Below, in pieces: positions 31,071 through 43,700 of a stretch of 64,000 bases of DNA. Below the pieces are notes generated by a model. The model made no database searches, was not told the origin of the DNA, and was given only the letters and a program-made list of their open reading frames with translations. Source of the stretch: Orobanche coerulescens (taxonomy: Eukaryota; Streptophyta; Magnoliopsida; Lamiales; Orobanchaceae); NCBI GenBank assembly GCA_033398695.1, contig CM065810.1, positions 141,761,215 through 141,825,214 on the forward strand, given 5' to 3'. The translations under genes and the position numbers were made by a program. Numbering within the stretch: the stretch's first letter is position 1; every line of letters starts with the position of its first letter.

Positions 31071-32212
31071 GTCTCGAACTGCATCAACACACATCCAAGG
31101 TCCTGTCTAGGCGCGTCATTATACACCACGAATCCTTCCGCTCCTTTTGGTAGAACCAAAACAGGTGCTAAAGTCAATCGACTCTTGAGTTCATCAAAAC
31201 TTTGCTGACATGCCTCTGACCACAAATACTTCTTATCCTTCCTCAACAGGTTAGTCATCGGTTGCGCAATATTGGAAAAACCTTCCACGAACCGTCGGTA
31301 ATAACCTGCTAGACCCAGGAAACTGCAAACTTCTTTCACATTCTTCGGAGGTAGCCAGTCTCGGATAGCTTCTGTCTTCTGTGGGTCTACTCTCACCCCT
31401 TCGGCTGATATCACATGCCCAAGAAAAATAACCTCAGGCATCCAGAACTCACATTTGGAAAATTTCCCATAAAGTTGTTCCCGCCTCAACGTATCGAGAA
31501 CTTGATGGAGATGACGTTCATGCTCTTCAGGGTCACGAGAGTAAATCAGAATGTCGTCAATAAAAATGATTACAAAGCGATCCATATAATTAATAAAAAC
31601 CCGATTTATCAACTCCATGAATACCGCCGGTGCATTAGTCAGTCCAAAAGTCATCACTACGAACTCATAATGCCCATAGTGAGTACGAAAAGCAGTTTTC
31701 GAAATGTCAAACTCTCGAATCCTCAACTGATGGTACCCGGATCTCAAGTCGATCTTAGAAAACACAGCAGCTCCATGAAGTTGATCAAATAAATCATCAA
31801 TACGAGGCAATGGATATTTGTTCTTGGTGGTTACCATGTTCAGCTCACGGTAGTCAATACAAAAATGCAGAGATCCGTCTTTCTTCCGTACAAATAGCAC
31901 TCGTGCTCCCCAAAGGGACGTACTAGGTCGAATATAGCCTTTCTCAGTCAACTCCTCAAGCTGGTTCTTCAACTCCATCTCGATCGGAGCCATACGATAC
32001 GGTGCTTTCGTAAGTGGAGACGTACCTGGCTCCAGTTCAATAGTAAACTCTACCTCTCGATGTGGAGGTAAGCCTGGCAACTCATCTGGAAATACATCTG
32101 GGTAGTCTCGGACTATCGGAATATTGGCCAATTCAACTGGTCGATCCACTGTCTTGGTCATGTAACACCAATAACCAATACACCCTTGATTAAGCAGTTT
32201 CACTGCTTTCAA
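31055..32212 (-). pseudogene. pol: element C reverse transcriptase (intact-looking frame)
   Basis: A 385-codon open frame covers the whole RT: the linker [22 protein letters not shown], the fingers [56 protein letters not shown], catalytic FIDD at residues 217-220 (FIIDD-type variant of YVDD usual for plant gypsy elements), the thumb [11 protein letters not shown] and the connection [15 protein letters not shown], ending in the first strand of RNase H before a frameshift near 31070. It is the best preserved coding segment in the window. It would be expressed only as part of a polyprotein that is broken upstream and downstream. Confidence 0.93.
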
Positions 32213-32351
32213 GCGCTGATGGCTCTCCCGTAACGGCTGGGATTATCACCCTGAAAAATACACTTAACACCATCGTCAGATGTGACGGTCACTATCCGCT
32301 GGCGGATGCTAAGTATGGCCTCATGATGATTCATCCAATCGATACCCAAGA

Positions 32352-33904
32352 TTACCCATCTTTAGGTAAATCGACCACAATTAAGTCTGACAACCACTCA
32401 CGGTCGTTCATGTGAATCGGACAGATCTGCACTTCAGGATTCCCAACAATTCTTCTACCATCAGGTAGACCAATAACATAAGGTTCACATTTGGTAACAT
32501 GATCTAATTCCAACCGACTCAAACAAGAAACAGATAGAAATAAGTGTGAAGCATCAGTATCAAAAAGAACACAGACGGGCTGAGATCGGATCTCGAGAGT
32601 ACCTGCAATCATGCTAGCTTTGGGATCGTCGGTCTTCTTCATCTCGTAAATCCTGGGTTTCGCAGTTCCGGCACCAGATGTACCAGCTTGGTTTTTATGG
32701 CCCATCCCTCTATTTGCCCCGGTAGTCTGATAAGAAGCGGATGGAGGTACACGGTCCTGGACAGAAGACTGAACTGGAGCATGAGATGCTACTGGGTCAC
32801 GTCCCAGTCTATTCCTGCAATAACGAGCACGATGCCCATTCTTCCCATAGATATGGCATGCGCCGGCCGTCTTCGGGCATTTGGAGCTGATGTGCCCCTG
32901 GTCCCCACAGTTATAGCACACAACAGATGAGTTGATCGTTTGAGAGTGGGATCCGGATGGCTTCTACGCCATGGGTGGTCGTTTCGAAGGATTCGGTACC
33001 GACTAGGGCTTCCTGAACATCCCTCGGTTACTGTCAGTCTGGTTCTGGTTCCTGGATCTCTTGTTGTTAGACTATGGTTGCTTCTTGGAAATCTCCTTCG
33101 CGGTAAGTTCGTATTCCAGAGCTTTCTCGATGAACTCCGGTAGGGTCATATAGTGGTGATTCAATAGCTGCATTCTCATTCATGGTTTAAGACTCTTGAC
33201 AAAATACTTGATCTTATCGGCCTTCGTTCGGACAATCGACGAGGCGAAAGGAGGGAGTGCCTGAAATTTCTCGGCAATAGATAGTACATCATCGTCTTCA
33301 GATGGGTCTGGGTTCAGCAATTCTGACAGCTTGGCCTCACGGAGTGGCCCTAGATAGTAATGGTCTAGCATGAGGATTTTAAATTCCTCCCAAGTATATA
33401 CACCATCAGCTGGCCTCACTGAAAGCCACCAGGTGTGGGCGTCTTTCCTAAGATAATAAGCTGCTACGGAGATGCGATTCTCTTCGGGTCAGTCCACCAT
33501 CTCGAATAATTTCTCAAAGTGTTCAATCCAATGTACAATGTCAGCAGGCTCAGAGGAGCCTTCAAAAGTCGGGGAGTCACTAGCGAGAGATGTCGCTGAT
33601 GATCCGACTCACGGGTCCGTCATGCACAGGAGGTGGAGGATGAGGCCCCTGCTGCTGGCAAGTACTAGCTCTCTGCATATCTTCCATTAATTGACCCATC
33701 TGGGTCATCTGAGCCATCATGCCCTGCATAACAACATAAGGATCGACATGTGCATCCTCGCGTCCAGTGTGGTGCGATTGGTGCCTATAAGGCGAATCAC
33801 TGCCTGCGGAACTCTGATCCACATTCGAATGCGTGTTGGCTCGAGATTCGGCCCCTTCCGCGGCCTCATCCCCCTCTGCCACGGCTTCTCAGATTTCTTC
33901 CCAT
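32352..33904 (-). pseudogene. gag-pol: element C gag and protease
   Basis: The likely start is ATG 33902-33904 (MGRNLRSRGRGG), followed by a frameshift. Capsid text is seen in pieces (HWIEHFEKLFEM, DAHTWW, EEFKILMLDHYYLGPLREAKLSELLN), with a stop after KSLKP at 33180-33182 and others around 33010-33070. Zinc knuckle 1 is CYNCGDQGHISSKC (intact); knuckle 2 is CHIYGKNGHRARYC (second Cys lost). The protease motif is VLFDTDASHLFLS, with Gly of D-T-G changed to Asp. A stop at 32352-32354 separates it from RT. Note the long, Met/Gln-rich N-terminal segment (VVMQGMMAQMTQMGQLMEDMQ), probably a coiled coil. Confidence 0.87.
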
Positions 33905-34316
33905 ACTTAAAGAATCAAACAATAATAATAACCATAAGTACAGTTCATGACCATCTCAATGACCGATCAAAATTCATGCTAAGTTAATAGCAACAAGAAA
34001 TTACATATTCAAGAAAACAGTTCATAATGAATTATCGGCACTACGAGTGCCACACAGAATATCATATCGATGTCGAGTCGAACAATTTCAATCACATAAT
34101 CAATCCGGAATTTACCTCGAAATATCAAGATCAACAAAGTGATCCATTCCGATATCAATATCAAGCCAGTAATTAAATCATGGCTTATAAAATACATACC
34201 GTATTTGGCTCATAGGGTCAGGCGCTTGCACAGGTCACACGTGACACGAAGGTCTCTTGATACTAGTTCATTTCACAACGACTCTTAAAGAGAAACGACT
34301 CTCCGATACCATCTTC
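33905..34316 (-). other. element C leader with PBS
   Basis: Non-coding; PBS at about 34300-34311, arm GATACTA (34259-34265) complementary to the LTR, and a possible splice donor GTATGT (about 34194-34199). Confidence 0.65.
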
Positions 34317-37006
34317 TGCAACACCCCAAACGGCGGCTATTACAGTGCCATTGACCCCACACTGGGACACATTAGGCGATACCAAAATACAGATTAAATA
34401 TGTATTACCTGTGATACCGAACCACAATAACTAGTCATTACTCTGATTAGGAGTTTATAAATAGTATGGCCAACGGCCTTAACATACACAGGATCCTAAA
34501 TACAAGTATAAACCATATGGAGATGGAATATACTTCAAATATCAATACATTCGGACAATAGTTTAATGAAGCGGAAAAAAAATAACATTACACGGTTTGA
34601 ACATAACCGAACAACAAAAGACTTGGGCCCCCCGAATTAGTATCCTTCGAACCCTTCGCCGTCACCATGCTCTTCCCGTGCCTTACCTTCGCCTCGACCT
34701 AAAATACAATACAAGTATTTCGCCCAAACCACAGGGTCAGATATACATGATAAATGATTCTCCAGACATTATACAATTCACATATATTAGATCTCAAAGA
34801 AACATCCCGACTATTGAACATACCCCTCGGGCGTATGAACAAATCAGTCACAAACCATTGAACATATCCAATCATACATGGACTATGAACGATCAAACAA
34901 TATGGCTCAAGATGGACATCACAGTATGCCCGATCCGAAAATGTGTCCGTGCACATGTCCACCCCGTATACGGAATCCAGAATATACGTGTGACAATGTA
35001 CCTTATTAGCCTCACGAACTACGTCTCGTGTGCACAGTCCAATACGGAAACATCCACGTATAAATATATATGTGCCTGGCTAAAAATCCTACACAATAAC
35101 CAATCGACACGCAGATATGATTCCAGATATGTCACGATACAACATGACAACTAATTCAATAAATCACATATCCGATTAAGGACCAAGGAACTCACCGAAG
35201 TGACAATAAGGATCAACGAGATCAACGATTTAAAGGTGATGAACTTAGGAATGCAATCCCATGATAAAAATGAAACATCATCAAGAATAATATCGAACGA
35301 CGAATCACAGATTCATAAGTGTTTCATATACACGAAACGTATAACCGTCACAAGAATTCAACCATCATTATAACCAAGCAAGATAACTTGCCTCAATTCC
35401 GTAGGCGAACGATAGTCTTCTCTAAATGATCAAACGGACGGCATCCTCGATTAAATACTCGATCGAACAAGCAACCTTGAATGAAACGTAATTCATTCAA
35501 TAATACATTCACATAGTATTGATATCAATTTGAAGGAAACTACATCCGAAACCTACTCGTTCAATTAATTCTATTTAAATGAACATTTTATCAACTATTG
35601 ATGAAATTCAATACATATGGTTTGTCTTCCACAAATCAGATTATCCAAGTTCTTACGGTTCTTCAACACCTACCTTTATATAAGGATCATCCTACCGAAT
35701 TCAATACTCATTCTATTATGATATTAACATCCCCAATTAGTATTACCTTCTTAAGAACACTCTCCACTTATTATGATGATCAATACATACCTACGGCAAG
35801 GATACAACCGATTTTCATATATAAGGGTTATAGTTGTCTTCATCAATATCTTTTATCATCTTACAAAGGCTTGGATAAACCCAAAACAGAAATGAAGTTG
35901 TGGCTTAGGTTCAAGAACATCACTCTAATCTCTAACATTTATCAAGGTGTACTAATACATTTTATGACAACAATTCCATCAATTAAACTTAACTACGAAG
36001 AAGCTAATGATTATTATTGTCCTAATGATGTTATTAGTCCAGCAAGAAGAGTATGATTCTTATAAACATGATCATTACCATCAAAACATCAAGAATATCC
36101 TCATTCCAAACCCTTATTTACCATATTCATCAATAAGTGTTAAAAAGCTTAACTACAAGCATGTTTTACTTGATTAATTCAACACTAGGTGTAGTATACC
36201 ATATTATTAACATCATAACTACGAAAATATTGAGTAGAATTGCACAATATACCTTCAGAAATAAAGAACAACCACCAAAAATACAAGAACACACTCCAAT
36301 CTACAAGAATAACTCTAAACTTCCAATCAACAAGCTCCAATCCAAGATGCAAGGCTAAAACACAAGTTATAAGGGAGTAAATTCGGTCTAGAGAGGCAGG
36401 GGGACGATTGTTGGAGAGAAAATCGGAGTTTGGACGTGCAAATGAAAGACACAAGCTATATTTTTATAAACTACACAGCTCGTTACGTACATTATCGCAT
36501 GAGGATAATGTACGTTAACCCCTTTACGTATGCTACACCGAAAATATTACGTACGTAATCTGCCTCCAGAGGCTATTACCTCAAAACACCAACATCATTA
36601 CGTACGTTATGGGCCACAGCATTACGTAAGTAATGTATGTCAACCTGGCTGCCTCAAAAAGGCCATTTATCCGGATCATGTCCGGCCCCCCACACCGAAA
36701 GTGAGATCAGATAAAATTCCAAGCATTACGTACGTAACTAGCATTCCATTACATACGTAAAGCCAACAAAATAGCGTAAGTTAGGTTAAAGCCTTAGCGT
36801 ACGTTAACCATAGAACACTTAGCCCAAAAATGAAACAATCTACACAACGTCAAAAAAGCAACCACAATGCGAATGACAGTTAAAATCAAGTCTATTCTGA
36901 TATATCCCGACATCAATAACATTAACTAAATGCAACATGATTACATCGATACTAAAATTATCCGAATAATATAACAGTAGATAAGAAATTACTGTCGGAT
37001 ATTACA
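34317..37006 (-). repeat. element C 5' LTR (2690 bp)
   Basis: On + it runs from TGCAACACCCC (a TGTAAC variant) to GGATATTACA. It contains LTR arm TTAGTATC (34637-34644), a TATA-like box (36459-36470 on -) and a palindrome array (36482-36800). Two + strand open frames of 185 and 152 codons in this LTR have no recognisable domain and are not called genes. Confidence 0.85.
36482..36800. repeat. TTACGTACGTAA-type palindrome array, C LTR
   Basis: Words such as ttacgtacattat, aatgtacgttaac, attacgtacgtaat, cattacgtacgttat, cattacgtaagtaatg, cattacgtacgtaac, cattacatacgtaaag and ttagcgtacgttaacc, about ten in all. The array lies immediately upstream (on the - strand) of TTTATAAAAATATAG. Confidence 0.88.
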
Positions 37007-38624
37007 CGTCACATAACCAAACCACAACCATAATTTATCCAGGCATCACGCTAACATGTTACGAACCTCGGAGTCCCTGTAAGACATACCCGGATTGGAT
37101 AACCCCACAAGTTATCCCGACATCGGGCTAGCAAGCCACGAACCTCGGAGTCCCTGCAAGATATACCCGATTGGATAACCCCACAGTCACGCCTGATCCG
37201 TACTAGTAAGGACGGATCCCGGAGATTCAACAATCTTACCTGGTGGCACATCACTTACAACAATAACACAACAACAAGCAAATACTATTACCAAACATCA
37301 CTAAGCATCACAACTTCCTTACAAAGGAGTAACAACTAATATCACACAATGCCACATATTCACCAAATGAGTACACACATCAATACACAATCTTCAACCA
37401 GTGGAAAAGGTATGCTATAATCACAACCACGCAACACTAATACACATATACAGGAAATCACATTACTCCACAAACATACGAGTTATCTTTTGAAAGACAA
37501 CATTTATCGAGAATATACCGATCCTTTTGAAAGTTCATTAAAACATTTGGATTGCACATAATAATCAATTACCAACTATTACGTCTACGAAATATGAAAT
37601 GTATGGGCAAGATACTTGCCTCGATACCACGAGCGACGGAACAACGAACGGACATGGTCGGGTAGCCCTTGAACTTCCAAGAATGACCAAGAACTCGACA
37701 ACCCCGCGAATACTACGATAATAACCACCACCACAAATCAAAAACTCTAATCGAAATCCGAATCGACCCTAAACACAACAAGGATCCGAGGGTCTCTTCA
37801 AAGAAATCAAGAATCATGTTCCGGGTGATAAAAAATCGATAAACGAGTTACAAAATCTGAAAGTCATGACCAAGACAACAAGAATTCCATAATCAATTCA
37901 TCAACCTCGGATTAAATCAAAGAATCACGAAGAAACCCCCAAAATTTACAAAACTAGGGTTCTAAGGAAGAAAATACCTCGATCCGACGAAGAACAAAGA
38001 TTTGATGTTGATATAATCGACAAATTCCTTCCGAAATGCCCTGGAATTGAGTAGAATCGACCAAGAACTCAATTTCCGGTCTTCCCGTCGCCCAGGCCTA
38101 TTATGGCTGATCACATTACGGCCGTAACCGGCAGCACCTTACAGCCGTAACTCGACCAATCTCCTTACGTACGTACCCAGCACCCCCTTACGTCCATATT
38201 CGGCACCCCCTTATGGCCATAACCAAGCTCTCGGGGCAACTGCCCAAAACCTGCTGGTGCATTACGGCCGTAACCGGCCCATGCCTTGCGGCCGTAACGC
38301 GGCATTACGTTCGTAATTGGACACTCCTTACGGCCGTAACCGAGTTCCCAAGCTGCTGCCTAAAATATGTGAATGTCTTACGGCCATAATCGGCCACGCC
38401 TTACGTCGTAACTCGACCCAGCCAACCATCCGACTGTCCGGCTAGATGCTCAACGACGTCTCGATCACACTAACACACTGTCTATGATTCAAAGCAATAA
38501 CGAGCAGGCTACGAAACCTAACGTACCACACCACAAGCATACATTTTCAAAGACGTGGACGACAACAATCCGCTCGACCGAAGAAAAGTTCAACAAAGCC
38601 AGAACGAAGATCTCGGGTATTACA
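37007..38624 (-). repeat. A2 3' LTR, truncated (1618 bp)
   Basis: Reverse complement starts TGTAATACCCGAGATCTTCG like A1. It holds repeats of gctagcaagccacgaacctcgg with ataccc...ggataacccc (37040-37190) and a TTACGGCCGTAA palindrome array (38100-38420). The outer part is missing because element C is inserted at 37006/37007. Confidence 0.88.
38100..38420. repeat. TTACGGCCGTAA palindrome array, A2 LTR
   Basis: About eleven words such as cattacggccgtaacc, cttacagccgtaac, ccttatggccataacc, cattacggccgtaacc, cttgcggccgtaac, cattacgttcgtaat, cttacggccgtaacc. One word is ttacgtacgtac, the palindrome of LARD1/C. Same family as the A1 array, on the opposite strand. Confidence 0.9.
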
Positions 38625-39392
38625 TTCTACCCCTCTTAAAAGAAGTTTCATTCCCGAAACTTAAAACATGAAATAATCAACGCAAGACAATCTCAGATAA
38701 CACACGTTATCCGCTGCTGACGATCTGCAACGAATCATATGCAGTACGTACTGCTACCATCCATATCCTTACGCCAGAATGATAACAAAACGTAACGAAA
38801 AAAAATCAATATAGTTGACCAACCCGAACAGCACAACAGTCAAAATACGAGTTAATCGCTGAACAATTATGAAATTCCAACAACCCAAGGTTTGGAAGAT
38901 CGAATACGAAGCTAATTTCCAGAACTTAAGTAAATTACGAAGTGACCCGAACGTTCAAAAATCACGATACGAGATCAATAAAAACCGGATAACAAATGAT
39001 CGAAACAACAACGGTCGAACAACCAAATTCGAAGCACAACGAACACAAAAATCGAATATCAATTCCGAAGTTCACACGTCGACTCAAGACAATAGATGTT
39101 CTGGTAAAAACTATAAGATATTCATTTGTATAAGATTCACGGGAATGGAACCGAATTCGGAAAAAGTCACAACAACAAACGGATTAATCCGAAATAATAC
39201 CATAACTCGTTCGAACAACAAAAAGTGAAGAATAGAACAAGTTCAGAAAATATCAATGAACACAAACGAGTCGATAGAGTTGAGAATATAGAAGTTCAAA
39301 AAATCGTTCCACTTCTAATAAAAAAAGTTTATCCTCGAAATTCGAAACAACAAAGCAAGGAAATAACAAAACATACAACCGGTAGACTACAC
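38625..39392 (-). other. A2/A3 3' non-coding segment with PPT
   Basis: Next to the LTR is the PPT (reverse complement of ttctacccctcttaaaag, 38625-38642) and the stem-loop AAGTTTC...GAAACTT (about 38643-38664). The rest is A-rich on + and shows no pol similarity; it resembles the last 700 bp of the LARD1 internal region in composition and phrases. Confidence 0.65.
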
Positions 39393-40678
39393 TGTTGCGA
39401 TATTTCTTACACGCAAGTGCACGTCATCGTTTACAAGTAATAAAGTGATAAGTAGAGTATCGTTCCCACGAGGACTGAATCTCTAACTACCGATTTTTGT
39501 GTATTCCAATTTTATTTGAACAATCGAATTTGGGTTTTACGATTAATAACTAAAAGAATTACTAAAAGACTAGTAGAAAATGATGGCTTGAATAAAATAA
39601 ATCAAATGATGAATAAGTCTAGGATTCTGAATCCACCTCAGTTTATCCGAATTTACCCTCGATTATCCGTAATAAATAATTTTCCCAATTTATTGAAGGC
39701 GGAGATTGCTAATATATTCTACCGCCTCTCCCGAGGTCAATAGATTTATCTAAAGGCGAATAACGTACTCTATCCCTAGGTGAATTAATTCGTCAATAGG
39801 CAAAAAGCATAAAATCTCCCAAAGGCCACGTAGTTCCTATGAGTATATTCCTATCTCACAGAATAAAACGGTCCTCACCAATAGTTCCTCACCAAATCTC
39901 CTCTCCCGATTCGAAGTGAATGATTAAATCAATACAACTATTGGCCAGATAATTGCAAGCATTAAACACAATTGGGACAACTCAATAAAAAGGTAATTAA
40001 TTGGATAATCTCAAGAAATTCGTCAAAACATAGGTTTCATCAAAACCCTAGATTAGGGCTTTAACCTGACATACTAATAATTGAAATTACAGAATAAATA
40101 AATGAAAGCATAAAAATCAAACGCAGATGAAGCTCGGATTCCTCCGTTCTTCAGCTTCCGCCCTCTGCCCTTGAAGTCTTCTGCTTCCCTCTTCTTCTGC
40201 CGTCTCCAAGCTTAAGCTCCAAAAGATAAAAGATCCAAAGATAATTAATTAGGGTTTTCCACCAAATCGCGTCCGTATCCGTAGGTCGAAAACTGGCTTC
40301 GAAACGGCCTTAATTCGCGCGGACAACCAAAAGCCGCCAAGTGTGCCGCGGCGCACTAAACCTGTGCCGCGGCACAGAGCTTCATTGATGCACAGGCGTC
40401 CTCAATTTCTTCAGGCCGCGGCTCACCTGGCTGTGCCGCTGACACAGCTGATTACTCGCCTTTGGCTGGGTGTCTTCCTGTGCCGCGGCCCTGCTTCCTT
40501 GTGCCGCGGCTCAGAGTCCAGATTTTCCGTTTTCGCCCGTTTTGCCTCGTTTTAGCTTCCGGACATCAATTTCCTGTCAATCATACAAAATTAAGGCATT
40601 AAAGGCTCATTTAGACAATTTTACTCTCCAAAATACTACAAAATAATGATAAATAAGCGTATAAAAATACGCCTAACA
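39393..40678 (-). mobile_element. solo LTR (1286 bp), TSD tacac
   Basis: Ends TGTTGCG...CCTAACA, flanked by tacac at 39388-39392 and 40679-40683. Orientation is inferred as - because the palindromic words GTGCCGCGGCAC (40343-40515) then fall in the first third. It is not similar to the other LTRs, but it shares that palindrome with array B. It interrupts element A2/A3 just after gag. Confidence 0.85.
40343..40515. repeat. GTGCCGCGGCAC words in the 1286-bp solo LTR
   Basis: Words gtgccgcggcgcac, ctgtgccgcggcacag, caggccgcggctcacc, ctgtgccgctgacacag, ctgtgccgcggccctg and ttgtgccgcggctcag. The same word family makes up the palindrome arrays in the B LTRs. Confidence 0.88.
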
Positions 40679-40722
40679 TACACCTCTCAGGGACTTCTTA
40701 GCATCGATCCTGATATCAGTGC

Positions 40723-43700
40723 TCAAGTCCGTGCCTCGGAAGGCTCGGTGATCAACTCGCAAAACTGAACCCGGTGTCCCACGAGTCTGCACTTGTAACA
40801 CGTTACTGGCGGAGAAGGGCAATGTGCATGAACATGCCCCGACATATTGCAGTTAAAACACCTCATAGATTTACCAGGAGTCAAAGCTGACGACTTAGAA
40901 CTCTTAGTCCCACTCATCCAGCGATGGATCTTCACAGCAGAAAGACTACGGCGTTGCAATCTAGAAACACCAACTCCTGTATTGCCCATAAGGTCATCGG
41001 ACCTCCTCTGTTTCTTCGACTCCGAAACACATTCCGACGATAACGAAGCTAGTTCGTAGGCTAAGGCTCGATTCTGATAATCTCTCAATGAAGTTGTAAC
41101 ACCCCAACCCGACAAGGGTAGACGTATCACATTGTGGTGGTATATCAGAACATACATAATAGAACGCAAGCGGAAGTCTTATCATAAATATCAAAGAAAA
41201 GTAAGTCAACATGACTTAAAAGAAATACATAAGTTCCAAAAGAAATCCAAATGAAGGAAACATCATAATCTGAGTCTCAAAACAATGAAATAACATAGTG
41301 TCAAAGCTAAGATGTCTAGGGTAAGTCTGCACTCAGCTCCTACTCTCATCCCAAAAGATAGCCCCAGCTCCGAGCTTAATAACCTGCCGCGGAGAAAAGA
41401 AATGCAGCTGAGCTTAAAAAGCCCAGTGAACAGATATAGCAATACAGAACAGAAATATAAAAGTGGAGTTCAATTGGAGTAATAATGGAAAAGCATAATT
41501 AGGTATAATTATAGCAAGTGGAACATGTGTATATGATAAGTAACAGGAATCTATGCAGTCGCCTGCATAAACAGAATCAAAATAACCTTGACTCATATCA
41601 TAACATAATCTTCAATCTTCATAACCAGTGAAGTGATCAGCTCCCAAAATTGTGAAAGGTGTGTATTGCAGACAACACCAGTCACCAAACATATCATATA
41701 CAGATACAGATACAAATCAAATCTAAGATGCATCCATACGCCTCTGCAGAAATCATAATCATAGTAGCCAAAATATATAATAAAAAGGGACGAGATGGAA
41801 CATCACTCGACCATCCTGGATTCATACCATTGGTGCATCAATGATACGGACATGAAACCCCCATGACTAGTGATACAGATACAAAATACCCAATAAGAGT
41901 CATCATAGTTACACCAAGGATTCATAGGTTCAAATCTAAGGTTCAATAACAAAGGTTTATAATGAAAGTTCATGTCCAAATTTCAAAGTGAAGGTTCATA
42001 TCAAAGGTTTATAAATCTCTAGGTTGTCAATATCAAAGGAAACCTTAAGAATAAGGTCAGAATATCCGTACGAAATGAAACAAACAATAACAATAGTACA
42101 TAGAATCAGAACCCTTACTGAGAAAGGGTAGAATATCCGTACCTTAGCAAATGGGATGATATCAAAAGGAAAGAACCCAATAAAGATGGTTCACTTCTTC
42201 TTCAATGAATCTACAAGAATTTGGGATCATTTTATGCTTATTAGCCCATTTAATATCGTAACGGATTCTTAATTACTTAACACTATTCATTAATGTGATT
42301 AGGGTTTCGTTGTTGTAATTAGGTTAACATATGACTAATTATATCATAATTAATATTCAAATGCATTTTAGGTTTCAAATATATTAAATGGTGTTAAAAT
42401 CACAAAAATCTTAGCTTCTAACAAAATTCTGGTTTTACTATGTTTTAGCCTTCATTTTATGAATTTTAATACTATAACAGATGTCAAGATAAAAATTCAC
42501 TAAATTTCTCACAGAAGATATAATGTCTTAGGAGTCTACTTGAATTTTCTAAGATTTTATTTATAAGTGAAACTCCATGTAAAAAATCGTTTATGCTAAC
42601 ATATTCAGATTCGGATCTGCAGATACACACAAAAAGTTTGTCTTAAACTAACTCATTTCAACACTTTATAAAAATTCACAAAAATTCCAGGGAGTCACAC
42701 ATAACCCAAATAGTACTTCTTTAAAAGGAGAGCTCATAACTCCTTATAGTTTGAACATGAAAAATCATAAATAACGACTAAAATCAAATTCTGCAAACAC
42801 AGTTGTGACATATCATCACACAAAATTCAAAAGTACGACCAAATCAACCTCAATTCCTTCCAAACCAATTGGAATACTTTACTAAGACCCAAACTGAGTG
42901 TTAGGACAAACAAATCCCGAATTAAACCTTTATGAGACTCGTGCCATGATGCACACATATTCATCTATCAAATCAGTCCTGATCAAACAATCACATTAAC
43001 CTTAATTCCTCTTTGCCCCTTTTTAATCCAATTACTATATGATCAATACTCATTTTATTTACAGAAGTAATTCATCAAAAACACATATTCAAACACCTCA
43101 TACGAATCATTCAAGATCAAAACCCATACGACACATATAGATTTATGGTTATTCGTTTAATGGTTCATGTGATAATTTGTTCTATCATTGTATGCATCAA
43201 ATGTGTATTCAAAATAAAAGGAGTTTTGTGATACTTTTCACCAATAAATAGAGAATCAAGAACAACACAAGGACCTCACGAATTCAGCCACACCTCTTCC
43301 TATCTCCTTCTTGATCATGAATGGAATGCAAAAATGGTTTTAGGGTTTGATTTCCCTTGGGAGAATTTGTATGCCGCCACTTAGGGTTATTGAATTAGGG
43401 TTTGTGTGTTTGTTTATTTTGTTTCGTATGACAGAATAGAGAGAGGAGTCCAAGAGAAAAACAGGTTATATCCGTGATTGTAAGGGGAGCGGGGTACCAA
43501 AAAGGAAACTCATAAAAGGTTTTAATGGATTTGATTAGGGAATTATGATCGGTTACAAGACTTTTAAAAGGGGGCCGAATTTTAGGGATTATCATAAATA
43601 ATTTTGGAAATCATAACCCTTCCAAAACGTGTCATGGGTGTAGTATTTTAGGAGTCTTTTATTTTTGTACAAACTGTGTTGTATTTATCTTAGACTTAAA

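Larger units (their letters stand above)
29947..37006 (-). mobile_element. element C: Ty3/gypsy retrotransposon, 5' LTR to integrase
   Basis: On the - strand: 5' LTR (37006 to 34317), PBS (about 34311 to 34300, TGGTATCGGAG), leader, gag, protease, RT, RNase H and part of integrase, broken off after EDMLRAC. It sits in the LTR of A2 (interrupted at 37006/37007); the 5 bp at 37007-37011 are cgtca. Integrase C-terminus and the 3' LTR are absent. Confidence 0.92.

Noticed and set aside
34597..36056. Two + strand open frames of 185 and 152 codons in the C LTR as possible genes
   Set aside because: They lie antisense in an A/T-rich LTR, have no recognisable domain and no related frame in another LTR.
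37007..38624. Counting 37007-38624 and 11096-22610 as the two LTRs of one element
   Set aside because: They are the same family but in opposite orientation, each with its own internal region, so they are different insertions.
39393..40678. DNA transposon or MITE for the 1286-bp insertion
   Set aside because: TG...CA ends with only a few inverted bases and a 5-bp TSD fit a solo LTR better; there is no long terminal inverted repeat.
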